Shown: positions 53,457 through 62,413, numbered from the stretch's first letter. The stretch is DNA of 64,000 nucleotides from Pseudomonas sp. MF4836 (GCF_002018875.1 NZ_MVOL01000003.1:248001-312000); one strand, 5' to 3'. Program-made: numbers and translations. The notes: a model not told the origin generated them from the letters alone.

Positions 53457-53852
53457 GGAGTGCATATCCATTGCTGCGGTAACGGCTACTTAGGGTTTCG
53501 CCCTTACGGCGAGTCCCTTTTGTCAAACGCCACAAAAGGAACCAAAAAGTCTCGCCCCGAGCGTACGGCCCTCGCTGCGCTCGGGTTCCCTCATTCCGGC
53601 GTCCCTCAGGGGGCATCGCTACTAGCGATGTCCTCGACTGCGTCGAGGGGCGCTACGCGCCATTCCCCTGATGAACACCTCCACTCGGCCTGCCGAAGGG
53701 GCGGGTGGATCAAGATCAAACACCTGTTGGCGCGCCCTACCGGGCGGCGCTTCTGGGGCGCTGGAGGCAGGAGTCTGGAGTCGGCGAGAGGCCCCAGGCC
53801 TGTAATCGCTGCCGCAGGCTGCGTACGACATCGCGCAGCGGAGTCGGGGCTG
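53457..53852. repeat. Long direct repeat, copy 2 (right of hipBA)
   Basis: About 396 bases, nearly identical and in the same orientation as 51251-51671. It begins 65 bases after the hipA stop and ends about 60 bases before the structured leader. A plus-strand frame stays open from 53403 through this repeat and the leader into DUF3077, but this is a composition effect and not a gene. Confidence 0.85.
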
Positions 53853-53913
53853 GGATGTTCCCAACACAAGTGGCTTGGACATAAACTGCGACGCCTTAGT
53901 TGTTGCTCCGTAT

Positions 53914-54170
53914 CAAACCCGGGACTAGCCTTTGGACGTCGCTGCGAAAGCAGTGATCGGGTTTGGTCGCCCGACTTGATACAGGCGCAACAGCGCCCTT
54001 TGACGATTGCAGGCGCTTTTTTTGCGCCCGCATTTCCGTGCAATGGCGGCTGTGCGTGGAAGGGCTTCGGCCCTGCCGGGTTCCTGTATCTCCGGTCGAC
54101 CAATCCGCGCACGGCTGCCACCCATTCGTTTGGTCGCGAACGTGGCAGCTCTCACTTTGATACGGGAGTC
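53914..54170 (+). promoter_or_regulatory. Highly structured leader upstream of the DUF3077 gene (candidate cis-regulatory RNA)
   Basis: Several complementary segments are visible. CAAACCCG (53914-53921) pairs with CGGGTTTG (53958-53965) around a GNRA hairpin CTGC-GAAA-GCAG (53942-53953). GGCGC-AACA-GCGCC (53984-53997) competes with AGCGCC/GGCGCT (53992-53997 with 54012-54017), the latter followed by T6. A 17-bp stem, TGGCGGCTGTGCGTGGA (54044-54060) with 54104-54120 (three G-U pairs), closes a junction containing AGGGC-TTCG-GCCCT and a CCGG/CCGG hairpin. GCTGCCAC (54114-54121) can instead pair with GTGGCAGC (54142-54149), near the ribosome-binding site GGGAG. GTTTGGTCGC occurs twice (53961, 54128). 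Confidence 0.6.
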
Positions 54171-54176
54171 TCAACC

Positions 54177-54449
54177 ATGTGCGTTATCAAAACCTCGGGC
54201 TTCGTCACCTTCGGAACCTGCGGCGATGCCGATCAAACGCTGTTCCGCGTCAATCCCGATGTCCCTCTGCACCATGCTCTGGAGCACGCTTCGACCCTGC
54301 TGTACTACGCCAAGAAACTCGCGCTGGATGCGGCCATGGAAGACCAGGGCGAGCGTTACGCCTGGGCCGCGCATTTCCTGGCGGAGATGGGCAAGGCGGT
54401 GATTGATGACGTGGGATTGGGGATGAAGGAAGAGGTGTTGCAGGCCTGA
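54177..54449 (+). CDS. DUF3077 family small protein
   Basis: A 90-residue protein of the DUF3077 family, nearly confined to Pseudomonas. Typical features are TLFRVNPDVPLHHALEHAST, LLYYAKKLALDAAM and YAWAAHFLAEMGKAVIDDV. It is predicted to be helical and cytoplasmic, of unknown function. The start has GGGAG 8 bases upstream. It stands behind a foldable leader of about 260 bases and is followed by its own terminator, so it is an independent unit with probable RNA-level control. Confidence 0.88.
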   Translation: MCVIKTSGFVTFGTCGDADQTLFRVNPDVPLHHALEHASTLLYYAKKLALDAAMEDQGERYAWAAHFLAEMGKAVIDDVGLGMKEEVLQA

Positions 54450-54479
54450 TCGATGTTTCTTGATTAGGGAGTTGAAAGG

Positions 54480-54515
54480 GCGCTGCGTCTTCGTGGGAGG
54501 GACGTGGCGCTTTTT
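54480..54515 (+). terminator. Intrinsic terminator of the DUF3077 gene
   Basis: GCGCTGCGTC (54480-54489) pairs with GACGTGGCGC (54501-54510), including two G-U pairs in RNA, and is followed by T5. Confidence 0.75.
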
Positions 54516-54521
54516 CTTGCC

Positions 54522-54664
54522 GCTTGAAGCTAGCCACTTGCAGCTGCTTTAAAAATCCCCCTGGCCCATTGCCTGCGGATAGGGGACGCAGGCAATGGAC
54601 CAGAGGGTTGAAGGTATTGCTGACAACGGCGATCCGCTTTTACTTGCAGCTAGCCGCTTGAAGC
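54522..54664. repeat. Paired CTTGAAGC/CTTGCAGC short repeats flanking the alg terminator
   Basis: At 54522-54544 GCTTGAAGC is followed by TAGCC and ACTTGCAGC. At 54642-54664 the same words occur in swapped order (ACTTGCAGC, TAGCC, GCTTGAAGC). Short CTTG(A/C)AGC repeats of this type are scattered in pseudomonad intergenic DNA. The algA stop lies 13 bases further on. Confidence 0.6.
54551..54607 (-). terminator. Terminator of the alginate operon
   Basis: CCATTGCCTGCG (54566-54577) and CGCAGGCAATGG (54587-54598) form a perfect 12-bp stem, extended outward by TGG/CCA. On the minus strand it is followed by U5 (A5 at 54551-54555). It lies about 70 bases after the algA stop. Confidence 0.9.
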
Positions 54665-54676
54665 TTTCCGCTGCGC

Positions 54677-56128
54677 TTACTGCGCGATTGTCTTGACCGA
54701 CACGCCGCGTTCCACCGGTGTGGAGCGGCCGTAGATGTCTTCAAAACGTTCGATGTCGTCTTCGCCCAGGTAGCTGCCCGATTGCACTTCGATGATTTCC
54801 AGGGGGATTTTGCCTGGGTTGCGCAGGCGGTGGACCGAGGCGATGGGGATGTAGGTCGACTGGTTTTCGCAGAGCAGGAACACGTTTTCGTCGCAGGTGA
54901 CTTCGGCGGTGCCGCTGACCACGATCCAGTGTTCGGCGCGGTGGTGGTGCATTTGCAGGGACAGGCAGGCACCCGGCTTGACCGAGATGTGCTTGACCTG
55001 GAAGCGTCCGCCCATGTCCACCGAGTCGTAGGAGCCCCACGGACGGTAGACCTCGCAGTGGTTCTGGGTTTCGCTGCGGCCCTGTTCGTTGAGGGTGTTG
55101 ACCATCTGTTTCACGCCTTGGACCTTGTCCTTGTGGGCGATCATCATGGCGTCCTTGGTTTCGACGACGACGATGTTTTCCAGGCCGATCACCGACACCA
55201 GTTTGCCGTTGCCATGGATCATGCAGTTGTGGCTGTCCTGGATCACCACATCGCCTTTGCTGACGTTGCCGTTGGCGTCTTTTTCATGCACGTCCCACAG
55301 CGACGACCAGCAACCCACGTCGCTCCAGCCGGCGCTCAGCGGCACCACGCAGGCGCGTTGGGTTTTTTCCATCACGGCGTAGTCGATGGAGTTGTCCGGG
55401 CAGCAGGCGAAGGTGGCTTCGTCGATGTCCACGGTGTCGGCGTCCTGCACGCTGCGTTCCAGGGTCAGCAGGCAGGTGTCGTAGATGTCCGGATCGTGTT
55501 TTTTCAGCTCTTCGAGGAAGCGGCTGGCGCGGAACAGGAACATGCCGCTGTTCCAGAAATAGCCACCGTCCTTGACGAATTCGGTGGCGCGCTTGTGGTC
55601 GGGTTTTTCGACGAACTGGGCGACCCGGCTCACGCCTTCGGGCAGGTGGATATCGCTGCTGGACTTGATGTAGCCATAACCGGTTTCCGGTTTGGTGGCC
55701 GGTACGCCGAACAGCACCATCTCGCCACGCTCGGCGGCCACGGTGGCCAGGGCCAGAGCGCGCTGCAGGGCTTTCTGGTCGTCCAGCACGTGGTCGGCGG
55801 GCAGCACCAGCATCAGTTCGTCACGGCCTTCGTTGACCAGCATCATTGCGGTCAATGCCACGGCCGGTGCGGTGTTGCGACCGAAGGGCTCCATCAGGAT
55901 GCGCTGCGATTCCAGTTTGCGGGCACTGAGTTGCTCATTGACGATAAAGCGATGGTCCTTGTTGCAGACCACGATCGGGGTGTCCATGCCGTCGAACACC
56001 AGGCGCTCCAGGGTCTGCTGGAACAGGGTCTGTTCGCCGGTCAGGGCGAGAAATTGCTTGGGGAATTGCTTGCGCGAAAGCGGCCAAAGACGTGAGCCGC
56101 TACCACCTGACAAGATCACCGGAATCAT
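54677..56128 (-). CDS. algA: Mannose-6-phosphate isomerase / mannose-1-phosphate guanylyltransferase
   Basis: A 483-residue bifunctional enzyme making GDP-mannose for alginate: it converts fructose-6-phosphate to mannose-6-phosphate and mannose-1-phosphate to GDP-mannose. The nucleotidyltransferase signature LSGGSGSRLWPLSRKQFPKQ is at residues 6-25. The C-terminal cupin isomerase domain has SLQMHHHRAEHWIVVSG with the metal-binding His cluster. It is the last gene of the alginate operon, 116 bases after algF, and a strong terminator follows. Confidence 0.96.
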   Translation of the reverse strand: MIPVILSGGSGSRLWPLSRKQFPKQFLALTGEQTLFQQTLERLVFDGMDTPIVVCNKDHRFIVNEQLSARKLESQRILMEPFGRNTAPAVALTAMMLVNEGRDELMLVLPADHVLDDQKALQRALALATVAAERGEMVLFGVPATKPETGYGYIKSSSDIHLPEGVSRVAQFVEKPDHKRATEFVKDGGYFWNSGMFLFRASRFLEELKKHDPDIYDTCLLTLERSVQDADTVDIDEATFACCPDNSIDYAVMEKTQRACVVPLSAGWSDVGCWSSLWDVHEKDANGNVSKGDVVIQDSHNCMIHGNGKLVSVIGLENIVVVETKDAMMIAHKDKVQGVKQMVNTLNEQGRSETQNHCEVYRPWGSYDSVDMGGRFQVKHISVKPGACLSLQMHHHRAEHWIVVSGTAEVTCDENVFLLCENQSTYIPIASVHRLRNPGKIPLEIIEVQSGSYLGEDDIERFEDIYGRSTPVERGVSVKTIAQ

Positions 56129-56244
56129 GTTGTTACTCCTTCAAATATCGTATGGGTTAGAGCTACTGCGTTCTGTCGTTTCACTCTTGTTTTTGTCTCG
56201 TTGTCGCCGCTGCCTCGTGTCTGGGCAGCGGCGACAGATTCTGC

Positions 56245-56898
56245 TTAGCGCGTCGACACGGGGCGTTTCACCCACACTGGCGACAGGCTGCTGCCATTAC
56301 CGGTGACGTAGAGCACGGCGGCTTCACCGCGCTCAAGGGCCACGGGCTTGAGGTCGCTGACTTTTTTCTCGCCGTCGTACAGGGCGAAGCTGACCTTGAC
56401 CGGGTTGATCTCGCGCTCGCCGCGGCCCTTGGCAGCCACGGCCTTGACCACATCGGTCTTGCCGTCGGCGGTTTTCAGGGTCAGGGATTTGTCACTGAGG
56501 TTCTGCACCCGTACCAGGGACTTCTGCTTGTTCTTGAACGGCGGTTCTTCGATCAGTTGCGGCTGGCCGCTGGCGTTGTTGACCAGGGTGTAATAGTGGT
56601 CGGCGGCGAGTTTGACCGGCACGGTCTGGCTGCCGACTTTGGCGCTGTAGTCGCCGCCGGGCATGAAGCTGAAGTCGCTGCTGGCCAGCGGGGCGACGTC
56701 GTTGAGGTTGGTGCTGCCGACGGTGGCGCTGACTTCGCTGTTGCTGGCGTTGTAGATACGCACGAAGGACGAGCCTTTAGGCGCGGTCGGGCCGTAGAGC
56801 GCGGCGTCGCCGGCGAAGGCGGACATCGACAGCACGCTCATGCCGGCGGCCAGAGTGAGGGCCTTGGCGAGACGACGCGGAGTAGTAGTGAAAGTCAT
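56245..56898 (-). CDS. algF: Alginate O-acetylation protein AlgF
   Basis: A 217-residue periplasmic protein with a signal peptide ending SMSAFA and the mature start GDAALYGPTAPKGSSFVRIY, as in AlgF. It acts with AlgI, AlgJ and AlgX in adding O-acetyl groups to mannuronate residues of alginate; it has no known catalytic site and is an adaptor-type partner. I chose the ATG at 56898 because it starts the signal peptide. It lies 14 bases after algJ. Confidence 0.95.
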   Translation of the reverse strand: MTFTTTPRRLAKALTLAAGMSVLSMSAFAGDAALYGPTAPKGSSFVRIYNASNSEVSATVGSTNLNDVAPLASSDFSFMPGGDYSAKVGSQTVPVKLAADHYYTLVNNASGQPQLIEEPPFKNKQKSLVRVQNLSDKSLTLKTADGKTDVVKAVAAKGRGEREINPVKVSFALYDGEKKVSDLKPVALERGEAAVLYVTGNGSSLSPVWVKRPVSTR

Positions 56899-56912
56899 GG
56901 TGTACCTCTCTT

Positions 56913-58088
56913 TCAGTTTTGCGCCCGGTCGGGCGTCTCGGATTTGTTGAGTGCAGCTACGTTTTGTTGGCTGGCGCCGGCTTTTTTCAGCTCGGCGACC
57001 CACTGCGGGTCGGCGTCGCCGATTTCGTTGTTCACAGGCAGATAGCGTTCGGGGAATTCCCAGATCAGCACTTGCGGCGGATCGTTTTTGAAGGCGTCAC
57101 TTTTCAGGTAGCTGAGCATCGGCAGGATCGGGCCGTGGCCGTCTTCGGCGTAATTGACCACGTCGCTGTGCAGCGCCTGCTTCAGTGCGCCAACGAAGTT
57201 CCAGTTGGGGTTGGCGCTGTAGCTGGTGCCGATCAGCGCCACCGGGACCTGGTTCTCGGCGAACAGCGCATCGTCGGCGGCCGGCTGGTCGTCGGCGGCG
57301 CGGGTCACGCGTTTTTGCAGCGGCTCTTGGGCCGGCATCAGGTTTTCGAACAAGGGGTCCAGGGGCAGGAACAGGCGCAGGTCACCCTTGTGCTCCACGG
57401 TCTGCTCGGCTTCGGTGACGAAGCGCTGCGGCTGGCCGCTCAGCGGGGCTTTTTCGGCAATCGCCTTGGCCAGTTGCCGGGCGGCGATTTCGGCGCCGCT
57501 CGGGGTCCAGTGGGTGTCGGTGCGCAGGAACACTTGCTCACCCTGTTGCTTGGCCTGTTGCAGCGGGCCCAGCAGGTCGGGGGCGAGGATCTTGTCGGCC
57601 GCGACCCGGGCGTGGAAGTCCTGGTAGAGGTTGGCGTGGATGCTCGCCGGCTGCACGTCACCCAGGTGTTCCGGGTACAGGCGGACCTTGGCCGGCACGA
57701 TCGCCATCACCAGTTTCACGCCTTTGGCCTTCAGGGTTTGGCGCACGCCTTCGACCAGGGCGTAGTTGCCTTGCAGGTTCAGTTCTTCGTTGACGATGGG
57801 GTTGAATTCTTCATCGCTGTACAGCCACTGGTCGCGGCCCAGGACCACGCCCGGACGACCTTCGTTGAACAGCTTGAAGTCCAGCGCGGCCCAGAGGTTG
57901 GTGCCCAGGCGCTTGATCGGGAACTCTTTGTCGTAGTGGGTTTCCACGGCCTTGGTCCAGCGTCCGTTGAGTACGGTGGCATCGCTGTTGGTGCTGAAGC
58001 CGAAGAAGCTGCGCACCGACCACAGGCCCAGGACCATCAGGGTCACCAGGAACAGGGCGATATAGAAAATGCGTAATGAGCGGGTCAT
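56913..58088 (-). CDS. algJ: Alginate O-acetyltransferase AlgJ
   Basis: A 391-residue inner-membrane-anchored periplasmic SGNH-like acetylesterase/transferase component. A membrane anchor lies at about 7-27. D191 and H193 in TDTHWTPSGAE and S289 in GTSYS form the Asp-His-Ser set, at positions within one residue of the characterised P. putida AlgJ. It passes acetyl groups towards AlgX. The ATG at 58088 gives the proper N-terminal anchor. It lies 11 bases after algI. Confidence 0.95.
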   Translation of the reverse strand: MTRSLRIFYIALFLVTLMVLGLWSVRSFFGFSTNSDATVLNGRWTKAVETHYDKEFPIKRLGTNLWAALDFKLFNEGRPGVVLGRDQWLYSDEEFNPIVNEELNLQGNYALVEGVRQTLKAKGVKLVMAIVPAKVRLYPEHLGDVQPASIHANLYQDFHARVAADKILAPDLLGPLQQAKQQGEQVFLRTDTHWTPSGAEIAARQLAKAIAEKAPLSGQPQRFVTEAEQTVEHKGDLRLFLPLDPLFENLMPAQEPLQKRVTRAADDQPAADDALFAENQVPVALIGTSYSANPNWNFVGALKQALHSDVVNYAEDGHGPILPMLSYLKSDAFKNDPPQVLIWEFPERYLPVNNEIGDADPQWVAELKKAGASQQNVAALNKSETPDRAQN

Positions 58089-58099
58089 GGGCAGATCCC

Positions 58100-59665
58100 T
58101 CAGAACTGGAAGTAAAGGAACGGCGAGAAGCTTTGCGCCGAGAGTTTGAGAATCGAGGCGATAAACAGCAGCAGCACCAGGGTGCGCATCAGGTAGCGCG
58201 GCCAGTCGGCAGTCCAATAGGCCGGTTGCACCTGGGCGTCGGTGCCCACGATGTAACCCGGCTGGTGAATGCTGCCGGGGTTGTCGCCAGGCACAGCCTT
58301 GATCAGGCCGGGCTGGGCGGCGGCCGGGCCATCGCTGGCGGCGCTGACTTCAGGCTGGGTCTTGGCTGGCGGACGGTTGCGGTAGAAGTCCCGCAGGCCG
58401 AAGAACGCCAGGGTCATGTAGGCCACGATCAGGGTTGCCACTTGCAGACCGGTGAGGCTGGCGCGGTTGAGTTCCGACAGCGACCAGTCGCCAAAGCTGA
58501 ACATGGCGCCGTACATGCGTCCGGCCACGTGCAGGTTTTCCGCGCGGAAGATCACCCAGCCCATGACCACCAGGAGGAAGGTCAAGGCCCAGCGGATCGG
58601 GTTGAAGCTGCGCGGCGAGGTGTTGAGGCCGATGGCTTTTTCAATCGCCAGCCACATGCCGTGCCAGGCGCCCCAGACGATGTAGGTGATGTTCGCTCCA
58701 TGCCACAGGCCACCCAGGAGCATGGTCAGGAACAGGTTGCGGTAGGTGGTCAGGGTGCCTTTGCGGTTACCGCCCAGGGTGATGTACAGGTAGTCCCGCA
58801 GCCAGGTGGAGAGGCTGATGTGCCAGCGCCGCCAGAACTCGGTGATCGACTGGCTGATGTAGGGCTGCTTGAAGTTTTCCATGAAGCGGAAACCCATCAT
58901 CAATCCCAGGCCGATGGCCATGTCGCTGTAGCCGGAGAAGTCGAAATACAGCTGTGCGGTGTAGGCCAGGGCGCCGAGCCAGGCATCACCCGTGGTCGGG
59001 TTCTGCAGGGCAAAGCAATGGTCGGCCACCACCGCCAGGGTGTCGGCGATAAACACCTTCTTGATAAAGCCCTGCATGAAGCGCGTGCAGCCTTCAGAGA
59101 ATTTATCCAGGGTGTGGGTGCGGTTGTTGAACTGGTCGGCCAGGTCGCGAAAGCGCAGCACGGGGCCGGCGATCAGGTGCGGGAAGATCGCCACGAACGC
59201 CGCGAAGTCGATCAGGTTGCGAGTGGCCGGGGTGTCGCCGCGGTAGACGTCGATGATGTAGCTGATGGACTCGAAGATGTAGAACGAGATCCCGATCGGC
59301 AACAGGATGTGGGTCAGGATGAACGGCTCCAGACCATAGGAGGTCATCATCGCGTTGATGCTGTCCACGCCGAAGTTGGCGTATTTGAAGTAGCCGAGGA
59401 TGCACAGGTCGACCCCGACCCCGAGCAGCAGCCAGCGCTGGGCGGGTTTGGTGCGCACACCGGCGGCGCCCACCTTGAGGCCGATCCAGTAGTTCCACAG
59501 GGTGACGCCGGCGAACAGCGCCAGGAAGTCCACGCGCCACCAGGCATAGAACACATAGCTGGCGATCAGCAGCAGCAAGTTGCGATAGCGTTGCCCGCTC
59601 AAGTAGTACAAGCCGAGAAAGATCGGCAAGAACAGAAACAGGAACACATTGGATGAGAAAACCAT
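58100..59665 (-). CDS. algI: Alginate O-acetyltransferase AlgI (MBOAT)
   Basis: A 521-residue polytopic membrane-bound O-acyltransferase that moves acetyl groups across the inner membrane for alginate acetylation. The MBOAT signature LYFDFSGYSDMAIGLGLMMG is near residues 239-258. The essential His falls at H322 (GGLWHGANITYIVWG), the same number as in P. aeruginosa. I chose the ATG at 59665 (MVFSSNVFLFLFLP). The 153-base gap separating it from algL is long for this operon and contains a G9-TT-G7 tract. Confidence 0.96.
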   Translation of the reverse strand: MVFSSNVFLFLFLPIFLGLYYLSGQRYRNLLLLIASYVFYAWWRVDFLALFAGVTLWNYWIGLKVGAAGVRTKPAQRWLLLGVGVDLCILGYFKYANFGVDSINAMMTSYGLEPFILTHILLPIGISFYIFESISYIIDVYRGDTPATRNLIDFAAFVAIFPHLIAGPVLRFRDLADQFNNRTHTLDKFSEGCTRFMQGFIKKVFIADTLAVVADHCFALQNPTTGDAWLGALAYTAQLYFDFSGYSDMAIGLGLMMGFRFMENFKQPYISQSITEFWRRWHISLSTWLRDYLYITLGGNRKGTLTTYRNLFLTMLLGGLWHGANITYIVWGAWHGMWLAIEKAIGLNTSPRSFNPIRWALTFLLVVMGWVIFRAENLHVAGRMYGAMFSFGDWSLSELNRASLTGLQVATLIVAYMTLAFFGLRDFYRNRPPAKTQPEVSAASDGPAAAQPGLIKAVPGDNPGSIHQPGYIVGTDAQVQPAYWTADWPRYLMRTLVLLLFIASILKLSAQSFSPFLYFQF

Positions 59666-59705
59666 CCCGATCTCTCCGTGTTTAACCAATAGACAGAGGC
59701 CGCAG

Positions 59706-59723
59706 CCCCCCCAACCCCCCCCC
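59706..59723 (-). repeat. Homopolymeric G tracts in the algI leader
   Basis: On the plus strand C7 (59706-59712), AA, C9 (59715-59723); the alginate mRNA therefore reads G9-UU-G7 41-58 bases before the algI start. Such tracts are prone to slippage and could stack as quadruplex-like structures. They do not lie in a coding region. Confidence 0.85.
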
Positions 59724-59818
59724 GTTGGAAAACGGTTGGGTTGTTACCCTGTTGCAAAGACTTCATGTGGCCAGGGAGTCAGCTCCCTGGCCGCACCCGC
59801 GCTCGACCGGCATCCGTT

Positions 59819-60934
59819 TCAAGAGCCCTTTTCATGGGACGGGTCATAGACCTTGGTCAGGTCGCCGCCGAGGCGGAAGGTCTTGAACGGCTGCATCTTG
59901 TGCTTGCGTTCCAGCACCTCCGGGCCACAGGTGTAGAGGCTGCAGAAGGGTTCGAGCCAGGCGAATTTGGAGTCGACCTTGAGGTCGGTCATGTCCTGTT
60001 CCTTGCCGTTCTTCTTCTCGAAAATATCCGGGTCCTTGACCCCGGCCAGCACCTGGTCACCCAGGCGCTTGAGGGCGCCGTTGTTTTCCTGGCGCAGGTC
60101 CACCCCGTTGACCTGGGCGAAGCTGGCGATCATCGCCAACGGCGGCAGGGCGTAGTTGTGGTAGGCCAGGGCGCGTTGCTGGCGCTTGAGTTCGTTGGGC
60201 AGGAAACCGTCGGCGTCGACCTGGTTGGCGCCGACCTTGTATTCCTTGACGGCCCAGTCGAACAGGTCGCGGCGGTTGGTGGCGACGGAGGTCGCCATCA
60301 CCGACCAGGCGGCCCAGTACGAGTGATTGTTGGTTTTTTCCAGCGGCAGGTTGTCCCAGTCGCTGACCACCTGGTCGGCCATCTTGCTGAACCAGGCTTC
60401 GATCAATTGCGCTTCCTGCTGGTGGGCGGCCAGGGGATGGGAGTCGGAGAACTTCAGGCGGATATAGGCCGAGGCCATGCTGCCCAGGGCCCATTTGCGC
60501 ATGGACTTGCCGGTGTGGTTGAAGTCCTTGGACATCAGCGCGTCGGCCTTGGCCCAGGAGGTCAGCCAGTTGAGGGTGCATTCCAGCTGTTCCGGACGAC
60601 CGTCACGCATGAACTGCATCACCCGTTTGCTGGTGCCGCGCTCGAGCTTGGTGATGTCGGCGGTGGTGTCGCGGAAGGCTTTTTCCGACTGCACATTCAG
60701 GGTCGAACGGGCCTTGTCCGAGCCTTCGTACTTGCTGCGAAACTGCAGGGCGCCGGTATAGGGCGCGGGCATGGCATCGCAGCCTTCGCTGTTGTCGCCA
60801 GTCTTGAACTTGTCCACCGGCGCAAAGTAGCCCTGGGGCGGACGCAGCGGGGCGGCGGCCTGGGTGCTGCCGGCGAACATCGCCAGGCTGAGCAGGGTCG
60901 GTGTCAGGAGTTTTTTCAGCGTTGCAGTTTGCAT
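59819..60934 (-). CDS. algL: Poly(beta-D-mannuronate) lyase AlgL
   Basis: A 371-residue periplasmic alginate lyase (PL5 family). The signal peptide ends GSTQAAA. The catalytic helical toroid contains the conserved NNHSYW at 202-207, and the Arg/Tyr-containing downstream segments are intact. It clears misexported polymer and is part of the periplasmic alginate complex. The ATG at 60934 starts the signal peptide; the in-frame sequence upstream is not family-like. It follows algX by 7 bases. Confidence 0.96.
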   Translation of the reverse strand: MQTATLKKLLTPTLLSLAMFAGSTQAAAPLRPPQGYFAPVDKFKTGDNSEGCDAMPAPYTGALQFRSKYEGSDKARSTLNVQSEKAFRDTTADITKLERGTSKRVMQFMRDGRPEQLECTLNWLTSWAKADALMSKDFNHTGKSMRKWALGSMASAYIRLKFSDSHPLAAHQQEAQLIEAWFSKMADQVVSDWDNLPLEKTNNHSYWAAWSVMATSVATNRRDLFDWAVKEYKVGANQVDADGFLPNELKRQQRALAYHNYALPPLAMIASFAQVNGVDLRQENNGALKRLGDQVLAGVKDPDIFEKKNGKEQDMTDLKVDSKFAWLEPFCSLYTCGPEVLERKHKMQPFKTFRLGGDLTKVYDPSHEKGS

Positions 60935-60941
60935 AGAAACC

Positions 60942-62402
60942 TCATTGCCCGATTTGCGCGGTGCGTTGCCCGGCGCTCGGGAATACGTTGCGTTTGCAAA
61001 TTTTCGCTTCGACTTTCTGTCCTGCGGTGCCCGCTTCGGGGCCCTGGACTTCGACCGCCAGCAGATTCTGCGAGGCCCAGTCTTCGTCAGTGCGCAGTTC
61101 AAAGGCGAAACGCCCATCGGTGTCGGATGTTTCCGGTTTTTCGATCTTGATGTCCTCGTGGCGCCCGTTCATGTACCAGAGGGTGGCTTGCAAGGTTTTC
61201 ACCGAGGTGTCGGCGAAGCGGATATCGACCTGATGACTGCTGTTGCGCAGGTCCATGTTCTTGCTGTTGACCATCAGCTCGTTCTTGCCGGGCTTGAGGG
61301 TGGTGCTGCCGCTGAGCTGGGCGTCTTTGCCTTCGCAGCCGTTGTCGAGCAGCGCCATCATCTGCCGGTAGATGGTTTCCTGGTCCAGGCGATACAGCGG
61401 CGAGAATTCCCAGATCAGGATCTTCGGCGGCTTGTTCTGGAATTCTTCGCTGCCCAGGTACTGCAGCATCGAGCCCTCCAGGCCACCGCCGGGGAAGGCG
61501 ACATTGAGGATATCGGCGCCCAGTTCCTGCTGCAGGAAGCCCGAGAAGTTGTAGTTCTTGCCGCTGTGGCTGGTGCCCACCAGGGTGATTTCCGGGTTGC
61601 CGGAATCGCCGAACAGGTCGCCATCGCCGGCCTCGCCCTTGGGCTCGGTGGTGAACTGGTCCATGTACTGCACCGCGTAGCTGGTGCCGCACAGTTGCCC
61701 GGCCATGTTGTGCAGGGTGCCGGTCTTGCCCATGCGCCCTGATTTGTGGGTCTCGAATTCACGCTTGGGAATGTCGGCGAAGGCCGGCATCTGTTTGACT
61801 TTTTCCGCCACGATCTTCGCCGTGCGCTGGGCGCCGTAGGGGGTCCAGTGCTGGTCGCCACGGAAGTAGAAGTCATGGGCCGGCAGGGTGTCGGGCAGCT
61901 GTTCGTTGGTCAGCGGCGACAGGTCCGGCACCACATAACCCATCTGGGCAAAACGGCCGAGCATGCCCTGGTAGCTTTTCAGCGCCTTGTCATAGTCGAA
62001 GCGGGCCTTCTGCTCGGGGTTGAGTTTGTTGCGGTTCACCAGGCCCCGGGTCGGCTGGTAGACCACCACCAACTCCACGCCCTTGCTCTGGAAGGCATCG
62101 TGCAGTTGCTTCATGCGCCGGAAGCCTTCCGGGGTGGTGTTGAATTCGGTGCGCAGGTCTTCCTGGGTGCGGAACAGCCAGTCGCCCTGGGCTTGTACCA
62201 GGGTGGTGAAGTTCTGCTGGTAGCGGGTGACGTAATTCTTCGCGTCGTGGGCGGCCGGGCACAGGTTGCAGCACGGCTCGGCGCTGAATGTTGGCGCCTT
62301 GGCCTCGGCAGCCGCGTCATCGGCGCGGGCGCCGGCGCTGGCAGCGAGGATGCCGGCGGTCAACGCCGACAGGCTCAGGATCTTGATCAGGTGTGGGTGC
62401 AT
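60942..62402 (-). CDS. algX: Alginate O-acetyltransferase AlgX
   Basis: A 486-residue periplasmic SGNH-like acetyltransferase with a C-terminal carbohydrate-binding module; it is the terminal acetyltransferase of alginate. D183 and H185 (GDQHWTPYG) and S278 (GTSHS) each lie nine residues after the P. aeruginosa counterparts (D174, H176, S269), so the catalytic site is complete. A signal peptide ends SAGARA. I chose the ATG at 62402, with GAGGA at good spacing, over the ATG at 62411. It starts 11 bases after the algG stop. Confidence 0.96.
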   Translation of the reverse strand: MHPHLIKILSLSALTAGILAASAGARADDAAAEAKAPTFSAEPCCNLCPAAHDAKNYVTRYQQNFTTLVQAQGDWLFRTQEDLRTEFNTTPEGFRRMKQLHDAFQSKGVELVVVYQPTRGLVNRNKLNPEQKARFDYDKALKSYQGMLGRFAQMGYVVPDLSPLTNEQLPDTLPAHDFYFRGDQHWTPYGAQRTAKIVAEKVKQMPAFADIPKREFETHKSGRMGKTGTLHNMAGQLCGTSYAVQYMDQFTTEPKGEAGDGDLFGDSGNPEITLVGTSHSGKNYNFSGFLQQELGADILNVAFPGGGLEGSMLQYLGSEEFQNKPPKILIWEFSPLYRLDQETIYRQMMALLDNGCEGKDAQLSGSTTLKPGKNELMVNSKNMDLRNSSHQVDIRFADTSVKTLQATLWYMNGRHEDIKIEKPETSDTDGRFAFELRTDEDWASQNLLAVEVQGPEAGTAGQKVEAKICKRNVFPSAGQRTAQIGQ

Positions 62403-62413
62403 AAAAGTCATCC

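Noticed and set aside
51251..53852. Insertion sequence or composite transposon
   Set aside because: Neither repeat encodes a transposase, and I found no terminal inverted repeats or obvious target duplication, so I report only direct repeats.
53403..54449. A 348-codon continuous plus-strand frame through repeat copy 2 and the leader into DUF3077
   Set aside because: The upstream part is repeat and structured noncoding sequence; only the last 90 codons match a protein family and have a proper ribosome-binding site.
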